A stretch of 64,000 bases of DNA from SHVO01 sp041906145 (GTDB lineage Bacteria > Pseudomonadota > Alphaproteobacteria > Rhodospirillales > Rhodospirillaceae), in assembly GCA_041906145.1 (NCBI GenBank), contig JAYRJU010000002.1, positions 186,001 to 250,000 of the forward strand, read 5' to 3'. Below are positions 42,435 through 50,845 of the stretch, piece after piece (within the stretch, counting starts at the first letter, position 1; each line of letters begins with the position of its first letter). The translations under genes were made by a program, and so were the position numbers. The notes beneath the pieces were generated by a model. It was not told the origin of the DNA and searched no databases. It saw only the letters and a list, made by a program, of their open reading frames with translations.

Positions 42435-43388
42435 CTATTCCAGCCCGTTCCGACCCATCTGCAGGAACTTGTCCCGACGGCGTGCGCGCAGTTGGCCGGG
42501 ATCAATCCGCACAAGCTGATTCATGTGCATGTCGATGGTTTCCCGCACGGCGGCGAAAGTCGCGTCCACGGCGCGGTGTGCGCCGCCGATGGGTTCCGGA
42601 ATGATGCCGTCGATGACGCCCAGGCGCTCCAGGTCCTGCGCCGTCAGGCGCAAAGCTTCGGCTGCGGTCTTGGCCTGGCCGTGATCGCGCCACAGGATCG
42701 AGGCGCAGCCTTCCGGCGAGATAACGGAATAGATGGAGTGTTCGAGCATCAGCACGACGTTGCCGGTGGCTAATGCGATCGCGCCGCCCGAGCCCCCTTC
42801 ACCGATGATCAGCGAGATCAGCGGTACGCGCACATTCAGACAGGTGTCGATGCAGCGCGCGATGGCTTCCGCCTGGCCGCGCTCTTCCGCGTCTACGCCC
42901 GGATAGGCTCCGGCGGTGTCGACAAAGGTGATGATGGGGACGCCGAAACGATCGGCGAGTTCCATCAGGCGCTTGGCTTTACGATAGCCTTCAGGGCGCG
43001 CCATACCGAAATTGTGTTTGATACGGGTCTCGGTGTCGCGGCCCTTCTCGAGGCCGATCGCCATCACCGAACGTCCGAGGAAGCGGCCCAAGCCGCCGAT
43101 AACGGCCGCGTCTTCGCCGAAGCTGCGGTCGCCGGCCAGCGGCATGAAATCGTCGATCAGCGCCTTGAGGTAGTCGACCGCGTGCGGGCGGTCAGGGTGG
43201 CGCGCGACTTGAGTCTTCTGCCATGGGGTGAGCTTGGCGTAAGCCGAGCGCAGGTCCTTATCGACCCGCGTCTGCAAACGGCTGACTTCCTCGGCAATGT
43301 TGATGCCGTCGGTGTCGGACAGATGCCGCAGCTCGGCGATCTTGCCTTCGAGCTCGGCAATCGGTTTTTCAAAGTCCAGAAAGTGCAT
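42435..43388 (-). CDS. accA: Acetyl-CoA carboxylase carboxyltransferase subunit alpha
   Basis: 317 residues. AccA features: MHFLDFEKPIAELEGKIAELRH, HPDRPHAVDYL, GDRSFGEDAAVIGGLGRF, GRDTETRIKHNFGMARPEGYRKA, TFVDTAGAYPGVDAEERGQAEAIA and LIIGEGGSGGAIALATGN. It carries out the carboxyl transfer step of fatty acid synthesis with AccD. The partner genes are not in the window. Confidence 0.96.
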   Translation of the reverse strand: MHFLDFEKPIAELEGKIAELRHLSDTDGINIAEEVSRLQTRVDKDLRSAYAKLTPWQKTQVARHPDRPHAVDYLKALIDDFMPLAGDRSFGEDAAVIGGLGRFLGRSVMAIGLEKGRDTETRIKHNFGMARPEGYRKAKRLMELADRFGVPIITFVDTAGAYPGVDAEERGQAEAIARCIDTCLNVRVPLISLIIGEGGSGGAIALATGNVVLMLEHSIYSVISPEGCASILWRDHGQAKTAAEALRLTAQDLERLGVIDGIIPEPIGGAHRAVDATFAAVRETIDMHMNQLVRIDPGQLRARRRDKFLQMGRNGLE

Positions 43389-43570
43389 GGCCTACGTTAG
43401 CTCCACACTCACGTTCCGGTTTTTCCCGGAATCTTAGGCTGCGGCGCGCGTCCTGTGAACCTGGGATTAAGTTTGCGCCGCAAAAGGCGCGTAGAAATGA
43501 CGATGTAAGGTTAAAAAGTCAACCACCGGGCGAACCCCACCCTCGACATGTAGCAGACGTAATGTGACAT

Positions 43571-44434
43571 CTACACAACCGCTTGTGGGTACGTATGGAG
43601 GCCCGCGACGATCGCCTCGAAATCCTTGTCATTTTCCGGAGTGATCAGGCCGTTACGGATGGCGAAATCGACGATCACCAGGCCGACGTTGAACTTGAAG
43701 CGGTTGGTGGTCCGCACGAGCCGTAGCGCTTCGCGGATCGGCATCAATTCGAAGCCGACAATTTCCTCCGAGGGCTTGGGCTTGGCGCTCGAAGGCATCT
43801 CAAGGTCAAAGCAGAACAGCGTATCGGCTCTCAGGCCGTCGTCGCGTTCGCAGGCATAGGTGATCACGCTCGCGGGTTTTGCGGTCCGGGCGCGCGCCGC
43901 GCCGATCGCGGCTTCCTCCGCGCACTCCTTGATCACATTTTTGATCAGCGACAGGCCCGCCGGTTGACCGCCCGCGACCATATTGTCCAGCTTGCCGGGC
44001 TCGATCATGCGGTCGGTGGCGCGTGTGCCGATCCATAAGTGCAAGCCGTCTTTCTTCTTCACGAAGCCGTTTACATGCACGCCGTAGGCGCGCACGCCGA
44101 ATGCCGGGACAAGGCCGCGGTCCATTTGGCAATATTCGTTTTCACTCCAGCGGTTCTTCACCGCGTACAGTTCCTTGCGCAGGCCCGGGAAGTGACCGGT
44201 CTTGCGCAGTTGCGCCGCGATGTCCTTGATCGCTTGCGTGCGCGCCTTGGGGGTCTTCAGCTTCGGGTTCAGCGCGATACCGCCTTTCGCCGCGACGAAC
44301 ACCTTGCCGAAATCCTTCAGGGCGCGGACTCGCTCATGGGTGATCCATCCCACCTGGACGCCCGCAATCAGGAACGGTGCGAAGCGTTTAGGCCGCCAGC
44401 GGTTGCACAGATTAACTTTTTCGAGATAGCTCAT
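43571..44434 (-). CDS. DUF4743 plus Nudix domain protein
   Basis: 287 residues from ATG at 44434; a far longer minus-strand frame runs antisense to the next gene and is ignored. An N-terminal DUF4743 domain (MSYLEKVNLCNRWRPKRFAPF, VGWITHERVRALKDF) precedes a Nudix domain (VRAYGVHVNGFVKKKDGLHLWIGTRA, DNMVAGGQPAGLSLIKNVIKECAEEA). The Nudix box has Ser for the first conserved Glu and Lys for the Arg, as in the eukaryotic-type Nudix/DUF4743 group linked to oxidised thiamine diphosphate hydrolysis. That activity here is an inference. Confidence 0.82.
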   Translation of the reverse strand: MSYLEKVNLCNRWRPKRFAPFLIAGVQVGWITHERVRALKDFGKVFVAAKGGIALNPKLKTPKARTQAIKDIAAQLRKTGHFPGLRKELYAVKNRWSENEYCQMDRGLVPAFGVRAYGVHVNGFVKKKDGLHLWIGTRATDRMIEPGKLDNMVAGGQPAGLSLIKNVIKECAEEAAIGAARARTAKPASVITYACERDDGLRADTLFCFDLEMPSSAKPKPSEEIVGFELMPIREALRLVRTTNRFKFNVGLVIVDFAIRNGLITPENDKDFEAIVAGLHTYPQAVV

Positions 44435-44506
44435 AAACGGACCGCTCTCATATTCTCGGACAAAGTCTGATTCTATCTGAACGCGGTTTGCTCTAGAATC
44501 ACCCAT

Positions 44507-45298
44507 ATGAAAGAACGCATCCCGTTTATCGTCGCTGTGGCCGCCACCGTCGTCTGGCTTGCGGTGGTGGGGCTGTATCTCTCGCAGATGTCCTGGCCCG
44601 GCCTCATGGCGCTCGAGCCCATGGCGCTCGCCGCGCTGCTCACGGCGACCGCCGGCCCGCTTGTCGCGCTCTGGCTCATCATGGTGGTCCTCGAACAACG
44701 CAGCGCCGCCGCGCTCATGATGCAACGCTTCGCCGAACTCGCGAACCAGGAACGGCGCACGCAACAGCAAGCCGAAACGCTCGCGCGCTCTATTACCGAA
44801 ATGCAGAAGCAGTCCATCGATGCGGTGTCGGCCGACACCCGCAAACTCGCGCTGCAGGATCTGGCGGCCAGCGCCGCGGTGCTCGCCGAGCGTCTTGGTG
44901 TGATGAAGCGCGACGCGGTCGCCGCGGCGTGGGTCCGCTTCGGCGCCGGCGATACGGCCGTTTTTGTGCAAGCTTTCCTCAATTTCGCGGGCGCGCATCC
45001 TGATATCGCCGAGCGCATCGGCGAAGCGGCGGCACGCGATCAGGCCGCGCGCGCCGCGCTCGCCGGCTTCGTGCGCCGTTATGAACAACTCGCCGATCTC
45101 GCGCGCAGCGACAAACTCCTGTGCGCTGTCATCGAAGACGGTGCGCTGGGACGCGGCTACCGCTTGTTCAAACAAGCCGACGATCTCGCCGCGCTGGCGA
45201 TGACGCCGTCCTTGCCGGTGGAAGACGCTGCCGACGATCTGCGTGAGCGGCTCGACGGACTCTCGCGCCGCCTTGAGCCCGCCGGGGCTTATGAGTGA
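44507..45298 (+). CDS. Membrane-anchored helical protein, unknown
   Basis: 263 residues. Two hydrophobic helices (about 6-27 and 38-61) are followed by a long coiled-coil-like stretch (RFAELANQERRTQQQAETLARSITEMQKQ) and an all-helical C-terminal domain (VRFGAGDTAVFVQAFLNF, FVRRYEQLADLARSD). No family is recognised. It overlaps by one base pair step with the following gene (TGATG), suggesting co-translation. The size and layout are like membrane scaffold proteins. Confidence 0.6.
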   Translation: MKERIPFIVAVAATVVWLAVVGLYLSQMSWPGLMALEPMALAALLTATAGPLVALWLIMVVLEQRSAAALMMQRFAELANQERRTQQQAETLARSITEMQKQSIDAVSADTRKLALQDLAASAAVLAERLGVMKRDAVAAAWVRFGAGDTAVFVQAFLNFAGAHPDIAERIGEAAARDQAARAALAGFVRRYEQLADLARSDKLLCAVIEDGALGRGYRLFKQADDLAALAMTPSLPVEDAADDLRERLDGLSRRLEPAGAYE

Positions 45299-45672
45299 TG
45301 GCGGGCTGGCTGCGCTCTCTCTTCGGCGAGAAACCCAAACCAAAGGCCGCCAAGCCAAGGCAGAAGACCGTGCTCGCGCCCTCCGAGCGCGCGGCCCTGC
45401 TGAAGGAGGCTTTGGCCGCCCACCGCGCCGGTCGTTCCCATGTGCGCGATGCGCTTGAACGTCAGCTCGACGAGTACCGCGTCAAGATTCCGCGCCCAGG
45501 CCGCGATCCGGAAGGCACGGCGCGTATGCTCGGCCTCCAACAGGCGGACGGGGCCCTGAAGCGTCTCATGGGCCACGATTTGAAGCGATTCCTGGTGCTG
45601 GTGGGCATCCGGGAGCTCCTGGGCGAGGCGGCGCCGGCGCCTAAATCGACTCGGGCCCCAACAAAGCGTTGA
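45298..45672 (+). CDS. Small soluble basic protein, unknown
   Basis: 124 residues from ATG at 45298, one base of overlap with the previous stop (TGATG). Basic N-terminus (FGEKPKPKAAKPRQKTVL), helical middle (SERAALLKEALAAHRAGRSHVRDALERQLDEYR) and a disordered Pro/Thr/Lys end. Composition suggests nucleic-acid or membrane-surface contact. No family is recognised. It is translationally coupled to the membrane protein before it. Confidence 0.55.
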   Translation: MAGWLRSLFGEKPKPKAAKPRQKTVLAPSERAALLKEALAAHRAGRSHVRDALERQLDEYRVKIPRPGRDPEGTARMLGLQQADGALKRLMGHDLKRFLVLVGIRELLGEAAPAPKSTRAPTKR

Positions 45673-45713
45673 AAAGGCACGCTTTTCGCTAAGGCTTTAC
45701 GAGCCAGAGTCCC

Positions 45714-45742
45714 TTGACCCCAGGGGCCTCAACAGGTACAAC
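45714..45742 (+). promoter_or_regulatory. Likely sigma-70 promoter of rpmB
   Basis: TTGACC (45714-45719), 17 bases, then TACAAC (45737-45742). Both hexamers are close to the consensus and spacing is ideal. The rpmB ATG follows 59 bases downstream with AAGGATTTGAGCC as ribosome binding site. Confidence 0.6.
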
Positions 45743-45801
45743 GCCGGGCTTTCCGGGGGTCCCTCAGGTGGGAAACCTCGCTTTTATAAAGGATTTGAGC
45801 C

Positions 45802-46095
45802 ATGGCACGCCGTTGTGCAGCCACCGGCCGCGGCGTTCAAAGCGGCAACAACGTCAGTCACGCCAACAACAAGACCCGTCGCCGGTTCCTGCCGAACCTG
45901 CATCAGATCACGTTGCTTTCGGACGTGCTGCGCCAGCGCGTGCGCCTTCGCGTGTCGTCGAATGGTCTGCGCACCATCGAGAAGCGCGGCGGTATCGACG
46001 CTTTCTTGCTCTCGACGCCGGATGCGAAGCTCGAAGAGAGCGCGCTGGTGATCAAGCGCCGCATCAAGCGCGCCCAGGCCAAGATCGCCGCTTAA
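45802..46095 (+). CDS. rpmB: 50S ribosomal protein L28
   Basis: 97 residues. L28 signature: MARRCAATGRGVQSGNNVSHANNKTRRRFLPNLH, then LRVSSNGLRTIEKRGGIDAFLL. Basic, soluble, part of the large ribosomal subunit. An alphaproteobacterial-length L28 (longer than the ~78-residue E. coli protein). A promoter and a terminator bracket it, so it is likely a single-gene unit. Confidence 0.97.
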   Translation: MARRCAATGRGVQSGNNVSHANNKTRRRFLPNLHQITLLSDVLRQRVRLRVSSNGLRTIEKRGGIDAFLLSTPDAKLEESALVIKRRIKRAQAKIAA

Positions 46096-46118
46096 TCGGC
46101 GTCTGAACCGATACAAAG

Positions 46119-46146
46119 AAGCCCGCTGGAAACAGCGGGCTTTTTT
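46119..46146 (+). terminator. rpmB terminator
   Basis: AAGCCCGCTG (46119-46128), loop GAAA, CAGCGGGCTT (46133-46142), followed by TTTT: a classic intrinsic terminator 23 bases past the rpmB stop. Confidence 0.92.
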
Positions 46147-46157
46147 ATTTGCCGATT

Positions 46158-46556
46158 CTATTTAGCAGATCCGAGAACGGTGCCGGCCGCTTGGGCCGGC
46201 GAGGGGCGCAGGACTTTCGACAGCCACCCGAAGCGCGCCAGACCCGCCTCGGCTTCAGCCCAGGACACACCCGCGGCTTCCTGCGTCCAGTGACCTGCGG
46301 ACCCTTCGTCGCACCAGTGTTTCAGCTTCGGCATGGCCTTCAAATGCGCTCCCGAGGCCATGAACGCGCGCATAGCGGCTTCATCGCGCCATACGGTCTT
46401 GGTCCAGAAAATCTTGTCCGGCCCGCCGCGCACGTCGATCGAAAGACAGCCATCAGCGGTGCGAATCTGCTTATTGCACCGGCTGGTGTGCCAGGCGAAG
46501 GGGAAGAGGAACCAGAAGTTCCTCAGCCGCAGACGGGTGACCGAGACGTGAACCAT
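46158..46556 (-). CDS. DUF3291 / antibiotic-biosynthesis-monooxygenase-like protein
   Basis: 132 residues. The segment IFWTKTVWRDEAAMRAFMASGAHLKAMPKLKHW resembles the DUF3291/ABM dimeric alpha-beta barrel fold. No catalytic residue can be fixed. It is convergent with rpmB. The call is structural and tentative. Confidence 0.6.
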   Translation of the reverse strand: MVHVSVTRLRLRNFWFLFPFAWHTSRCNKQIRTADGCLSIDVRGGPDKIFWTKTVWRDEAAMRAFMASGAHLKAMPKLKHWCDEGSAGHWTQEAAGVSWAEAEAGLARFGWLSKVLRPSPAQAAGTVLGSAK

Positions 46557-46629
46557 TGTTCACCCATCGCGCGTGGCTTGGAAAAGTGTGTAGCGGTTTT
46601 CCATCCAGCCCCGCGCCAAGCCAAGAATT

Positions 46630-47088
46630 TTAGCGGTTTTCGGCGAGAGCGCCGCCCTGGGCGCGCGCGACGTTGGTGCGGACAGCGGCTTCAAGGGTGG
46701 CCGCGCCCGCTTCCGCCGTTTCCGAAGCAAACATGAGACGCCCATCGCGTTCGGTGATCTGGGTACGGGCGTCGGCGCTGAGGGCCGCGTCGCAATATGG
46801 CTTGGCGTCGTCGGCCTTGCCCTGCGCGAGATAAGCAAGGCACAGGTTTTGCCGGGCGATCAGGTGATTCGCGGGCTGTGTCTTCGTGCGCAGAACGTCC
46901 TTTGCGAAGCGGATTGCATGAGCGTGCTGACCTTTGGAGAGCGCCTCGGTGGACTGGTTCACGGCGGGGGAATTTGCGGACCAAATCAGCTGGGTCTCGG
47001 CCGCTTTGGAAGGCGCGCAAAGGGCGAAAAGGGCTCCTCCGGCGACAACGGCGGCAAAAGAGAGCCTAAAAAATGCCTTTTTTTCCAT
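46630..47088 (-). CDS. Secreted protein with TPR-like repeats
   Basis: 152 residues. Signal peptide about 1-29 (MEKKAFFRLSFAAVVAGGALFALCAPSKA). The mature part is helical with a TPR-like unit (HAHAIRFAKDVLRTKTQ, ARQNLCLAYLAQGKADDAKPYCDAAL). Such proteins are usually periplasmic. It is divergent from the LysR gene and may be its target, though that is a guess. Confidence 0.65.
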   Translation of the reverse strand: MEKKAFFRLSFAAVVAGGALFALCAPSKAAETQLIWSANSPAVNQSTEALSKGQHAHAIRFAKDVLRTKTQPANHLIARQNLCLAYLAQGKADDAKPYCDAALSADARTQITERDGRLMFASETAEAGAATLEAAVRTNVARAQGGALAENR

Positions 47089-47199
47089 GGCTTATCTCCT
47101 GGCGAAAAATTCCTGAAGCTCCCGCTTCTGACGCCGGGGAAAATAGGCTAGAAAACCGTGAATACCATTCCCTAAAATGGAATAAGAGCGGCAAACATC

Positions 47200-48123
47200 A
47201 TGAATAACCTAGATTGGAGCATTCTCAGGGATTTCATCGCCGTGGCGGAGACAGGAAGCCTGTCCCAAGCCGCGCGGCGGTTGCGTTTGTCGCAGCCGAC
47301 CCTGTCCCGCCGCATCGCCGCGCTCGAAGAACAACTGAAGGCGCAGCTCTTTCAACGCACGCCGCGCGGCCTGCTTCTCACGGACGCGGGCGAGCAAGTG
47401 CTCGCCGGCGCGCGCCGCGTGGAAGAAGAAGCGCTCGCCATCGAACGCCAGGCCGAAGCCGCCCATCAAACCCTCACCGGAACGGTGCGCATCTCCGTTA
47501 CCGAAGGGCTGGGCTCTTTGTGGTTGCCGCGCAAGCTCGCCGCGTTCCACGCCTCCTATCCGGGCGTGTGCGTCGAAGTGCTGGTCGACAACCGCACCGT
47601 CAACTTGATCCGCCGCGAAGCCGACATCGCCATCCGCATGTTCCGGCCCGAACAACCCGATCTCATTGCCAAAAAGGCGGGCGATCTCGTAATGGGGCTT
47701 TATGCGTCGCGTGGTTATCTCGACCGCCACGGCCTCCCGACCAAGCCCAGCGATCTCAAGGACCACTATCACGTGGGCTTCGATGAAAGCATGAGCAATC
47801 ACCCGGGCGTGCAGAAGCTCGAACGGAATTTTGTGACAGAGCGTATCGTGCACCGTTCGTCCAGCTTCGTCGGCCAGTTGTCGGCGACGCTTGCCGGCAT
47901 TGGTATCGGCGCGCATGACTGCGTGCTCGCGGACGCCGAACCCACGCTTGCGCGGATATTGCCCGACGTGTTCAAGCATGAGATGGAAATCTGGCTGGTC
48001 ACGCACGCCGACCTGCGCCGTAGCGCGCGTATCCGCGCCGTGTTTGATTTCCTGTCGGATGTAATCGCGAGCGACCGCACCACGCTCACGGGCCGCCCGC
48101 CGGCCCTGGGCAACGCGGCGTAG
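47200..48123 (+). CDS. LysR-family transcriptional regulator
   Basis: 307 residues. N-terminal winged helix DFIAVAETGSLSQAARRLRLSQPTLSRRIAALEEQLKAQLFQRTPRGLLLTDAGEQVL with the classic LysR HTH, then the effector-binding domain (about 90-300; VRISVTEGLGSLWLPRKLAAFHASYPGV). It is divergent from the secreted TPR-like gene with a 111-base gap. Effector unknown. Confidence 0.92.
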   Translation: MNNLDWSILRDFIAVAETGSLSQAARRLRLSQPTLSRRIAALEEQLKAQLFQRTPRGLLLTDAGEQVLAGARRVEEEALAIERQAEAAHQTLTGTVRISVTEGLGSLWLPRKLAAFHASYPGVCVEVLVDNRTVNLIRREADIAIRMFRPEQPDLIAKKAGDLVMGLYASRGYLDRHGLPTKPSDLKDHYHVGFDESMSNHPGVQKLERNFVTERIVHRSSSFVGQLSATLAGIGIGAHDCVLADAEPTLARILPDVFKHEMEIWLVTHADLRRSARIRAVFDFLSDVIASDRTTLTGRPPALGNAA

Positions 48124-48172
48124 CCGCGCATTGCCCGACAAGGTGGGCAAGCACGAGATTTGGCTAACGGAT

Positions 48173-48820
48173 TTATTTAGCCTCCCTGCGACGCAAGACG
48201 AGAGCATTCTCGGTCGCCGCACACTTGCCCTTCAGTCCGCCCGGAATCTCACGCGTCTCTAAAACGGATATTTCGTAAGACGCGCCGTAGAGCCGATGGA
48301 CTTCATCTAAGTTCACCGAAAAAGGAGGTCCCGCCATCGCACTTTGATCATAGATATAGGTGATCAAGAACTGCGGTGCTGTGCCGGTAATTTCTTTCAA
48401 GTGAGCCGCGTAAAGCGGACGCATGTCGTTCGGCAAGGCGACAAGGGCGGCTCTGTCGTAGATGCAGTCGATGGGCCCCAGAGCCTCAGCCGTTGCATCA
48501 AAGATATCGCCGAGGAAGACATCGAGGCCGGGTGATCTGTATCGAGTCAGCAGCCCCTCGACTGTTTTAACAGGGGTCAATTTGAGATCGGCGAATAACT
48601 GGTCGACCGCGATCTGGCTGAGTTCGGCGCCAATGACGTGAACGTTGCGAGAGAGCAACCACTGGATATCGCGTGTTTTTCCGCACAGGGGCAGAAACAT
48701 CCTTGATCCGCCGTCGAGAGCAAGTGCGGAAAAATTCTCTATCAAGAGGGCGTTTGGTGCGGCCTCATGAAAAGCGATCTCGCTGTTTTTCCATCTTTGA
48801 TGCCAGAATGCGTGCTCCAT
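48173..48820 (-). CDS. tpm: Thiopurine S-methyltransferase (TPMT) family
   Basis: 215 residues from ATG at 48820; the longer frame would overlap cobT. Features: MEHAFWHQRWKNSEIAFHE, FLPLCGKTRDIQWLL (the CGK TPMT motif), VIGAELSQIAVDQLF, DIFDATAEALGPIDCIYDRAALVALP. Bacterial TPMTs methylate sulfur, selenium or tellurium compounds. It follows cobT by 29 bases on the same strand. Confidence 0.87.
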   Translation of the reverse strand: MEHAFWHQRWKNSEIAFHEAAPNALLIENFSALALDGGSRMFLPLCGKTRDIQWLLSRNVHVIGAELSQIAVDQLFADLKLTPVKTVEGLLTRYRSPGLDVFLGDIFDATAEALGPIDCIYDRAALVALPNDMRPLYAAHLKEITGTAPQFLITYIYDQSAMAGPPFSVNLDEVHRLYGASYEISVLETREIPGGLKGKCAATENALVLRRREAK

Positions 48821-48849
48821 GCTGCGGCTCCCGACCTCTATATGCGGCG

Positions 48850-50757
48850 TCAGAAAACCGACGGTGCGCCCATCCGTCCGCGCCGGCTCCACACATCTTC
48901 CTCAAACAGGTCGGTCAGCTGGCTCATCACCGCGCCGCCGAGCTCGTCGGCATCCATGAGAGTCACGGCCCGCCGGTAATAGCGCGTCACGTCGTGCCCG
49001 ATCCCGATGGCGAGCAGTTGAATATCCGACTGGTTCTCGATGTACGAGATCACATGGCGCAGATGGTGCTCGAGATAGTTGCCCGGGTTCACGGACAGGG
49101 TTGAATCGTCCACGGGGGCGCCGTCCGAGATTACCATCAAAATGCGGCGCTGTTCCGGGCGCATGGCCAGGCGGTTGTGCGCCCAGGCCAGCGCCTCGCC
49201 GTCGATGTTTTCCTTGAGGATGCCTTCGCGCAGCATCAGACCGAGGTTGCGGCGCGCGCGGCGCCACGGCGTATCGGCCGCTTTGTAGACGATGTGGCGC
49301 AGATCGTTGAGGCGGCCTGGACCGCTTGGCTTGCCGGCATCGTTCCATAGACGGCGCGACTGGCCGCCCTTCCACTGGCTGGTGGTGAAGCCCAGTATCT
49401 CCACTTTCACCGCGCAGCGCTCCAGCGTCCGCGCGAGGATATCGGCCGTCATCGCCGCGATGGTGATGGGCCGGCCGCGCATCGAGCCGGAATTGTCAAT
49501 CAGCAACGTCACGACCGTGTCGCGGAATTCGGTTTCTTTCTCGCGCTTGAACGACAGCGAGTGCGTGGGATTGGCGACAATGCGGGCAAGGCGGCTCGCG
49601 TCGAGCAAGCCTTCCTCGAGATCGAAGTCCCAGCTGCGGGTTTGCTGCGCCATCAGGCGGCGTTGTAGCCGGTTGGCGAGGCGCGAAACGACGCCCTGCA
49701 GATGCGCGAGCTGGCGGTCGAGCTGCAGGCGCAGGCGCACCAGTTCTTCCGCGTCGCAGAGGTTGGCGGCGTCTTCGATCTGGTCGAAGCGCGTGGTGTA
49801 GATCTTGTAGCGCTCTTCCTCCGGCCCCTGGTTGTGGCCAGGGCGTGGGCGTGACTGCTGTGCGTCGGCTTCCGCCTCCGCGGCCTCCATGGTGGGCTGG
49901 CCTTGCGACTCGATATCCGATTCCGCTTCGTCGCCCTGCACCGTCTCGCTGCTGGCCGGCGTCTGGCCCTGATCGTCGCCGTTATCCGAGCTTTCGTCCT
50001 TCTTGTCCTGATCCTCGGACTCCTGAGGCTCGGATTCCTTTTCGGTCTCGTTATTCCCGTCCTCGTCGTCTTCCTGCTCCAGTTCCTCGGCGTCGTCGTT
50101 CTCGAGGTTTAGCGCTTGGATCAGCTTGCGCAGGATGTCGGCGCTGGCTTTCTGATCGTGGATATTGGCCGCGAGGTCTTTCAGGGATCCATCAAGCTTC
50201 TCGCCGAAGGCTTCTTTCAAGATCCCGCGCACGTGCGTGCCGATGGCGCCCAAGGGCGCGCCCTCGCAGGCGTCGTGGATCAGAACCTTTAACGCATCGC
50301 CCCGGTCGATCTGCTCATAGCTGCGCGCGGCTTGATAGCCTTCCAGCGAAAGCCGTTGCTCCAGGGCGCCGGAAAGATTGCCGCGCACGCCCGCGTATTG
50401 ATGGGCGCCGAGGACCTCGACGCGCGCCTGTTCCATGACGTTGTAGGCGTCGATGGCGTCCTTGTTCACCGGCATGCGCCGCGCGTGCACGCCCGCGCTA
50501 TGGTGGCGCAATTTCAGGGCCGCGGCGTCGGCCGCGCCGCGTAGGCGCGTCACCGTTTCCTTCGTCAGCTTGTGCGGCGGCGAGGGCAGGCGCACTTCGC
50601 CGGTGACCGTCGGACCTTTTTGATTGGCCGAGACCGGCGAATAGACAACCGTCAACTCACGCCGGTTCGCGATGCCTTTCACGGCCGCGGTGGTCGCGGT
50701 CTTGAAGGTCTCGGTGCGCGAGAGTCCCTTGTCCGATCCGGAATAGGGGGGCTTCAT
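48850..50757 (-). CDS. cobT: Cobaltochelatase subunit CobT
   Basis: 635 residues. N-terminal helical region, a long acidic linker (about 215-285, Glu/Asp/Gln-rich), then a C-terminal von Willebrand A domain with MIDAS motif DNSGSM (about 420) and the DFDLEEGLLDASRLARI segment. CobT forms the AAA+ chaperone complex with CobS that, with CobN, inserts cobalt into hydrogenobyrinic diamide. It starts at the end of a palindromic element that leaves no room for a ribosome binding site. cobS lies just upstream; cobN is not in the window. Confidence 0.94.
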   Translation of the reverse strand: MKPPYSGSDKGLSRTETFKTATTAAVKGIANRRELTVVYSPVSANQKGPTVTGEVRLPSPPHKLTKETVTRLRGAADAAALKLRHHSAGVHARRMPVNKDAIDAYNVMEQARVEVLGAHQYAGVRGNLSGALEQRLSLEGYQAARSYEQIDRGDALKVLIHDACEGAPLGAIGTHVRGILKEAFGEKLDGSLKDLAANIHDQKASADILRKLIQALNLENDDAEELEQEDDEDGNNETEKESEPQESEDQDKKDESSDNGDDQGQTPASSETVQGDEAESDIESQGQPTMEAAEAEADAQQSRPRPGHNQGPEEERYKIYTTRFDQIEDAANLCDAEELVRLRLQLDRQLAHLQGVVSRLANRLQRRLMAQQTRSWDFDLEEGLLDASRLARIVANPTHSLSFKREKETEFRDTVVTLLIDNSGSMRGRPITIAAMTADILARTLERCAVKVEILGFTTSQWKGGQSRRLWNDAGKPSGPGRLNDLRHIVYKAADTPWRRARRNLGLMLREGILKENIDGEALAWAHNRLAMRPEQRRILMVISDGAPVDDSTLSVNPGNYLEHHLRHVISYIENQSDIQLLAIGIGHDVTRYYRRAVTLMDADELGGAVMSQLTDLFEEDVWSRRGRMGAPSVF

Positions 50758-50760
50758 GGG

Positions 50761-50807
50761 CGCACGGCCCCGAAAAGTGGTGACCGGTTTTCGGATAAGG
50801 CCGTGCG
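50761..50807. repeat. 47-bp palindromic element before cobT (copy 1)
   Basis: CGCACGGCC (50761-50769) pairs with GGCCGTGCG (50799-50807); the core holds a second AAAAG..CCGGTTTT pairing. It ends 3 bases before the cobT ATG. It matches the element at 52650-52696 in 30 of 47 bases, with three stem pairs changed on both sides (compensatory). Confidence 0.75.
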
Positions 50808-50845
50808 AAAATCAAAAGATGGAACGAACATCTTGTTCGTTCCCG

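Noticed and set aside
44435..45358. Extension of the Nudix/DUF4743 frame to 595 residues on the minus strand
   Set aside because: It runs antisense to the membrane protein gene at 44507, has Arg/Gly-biased noise composition, and the protein family starts at 44434.
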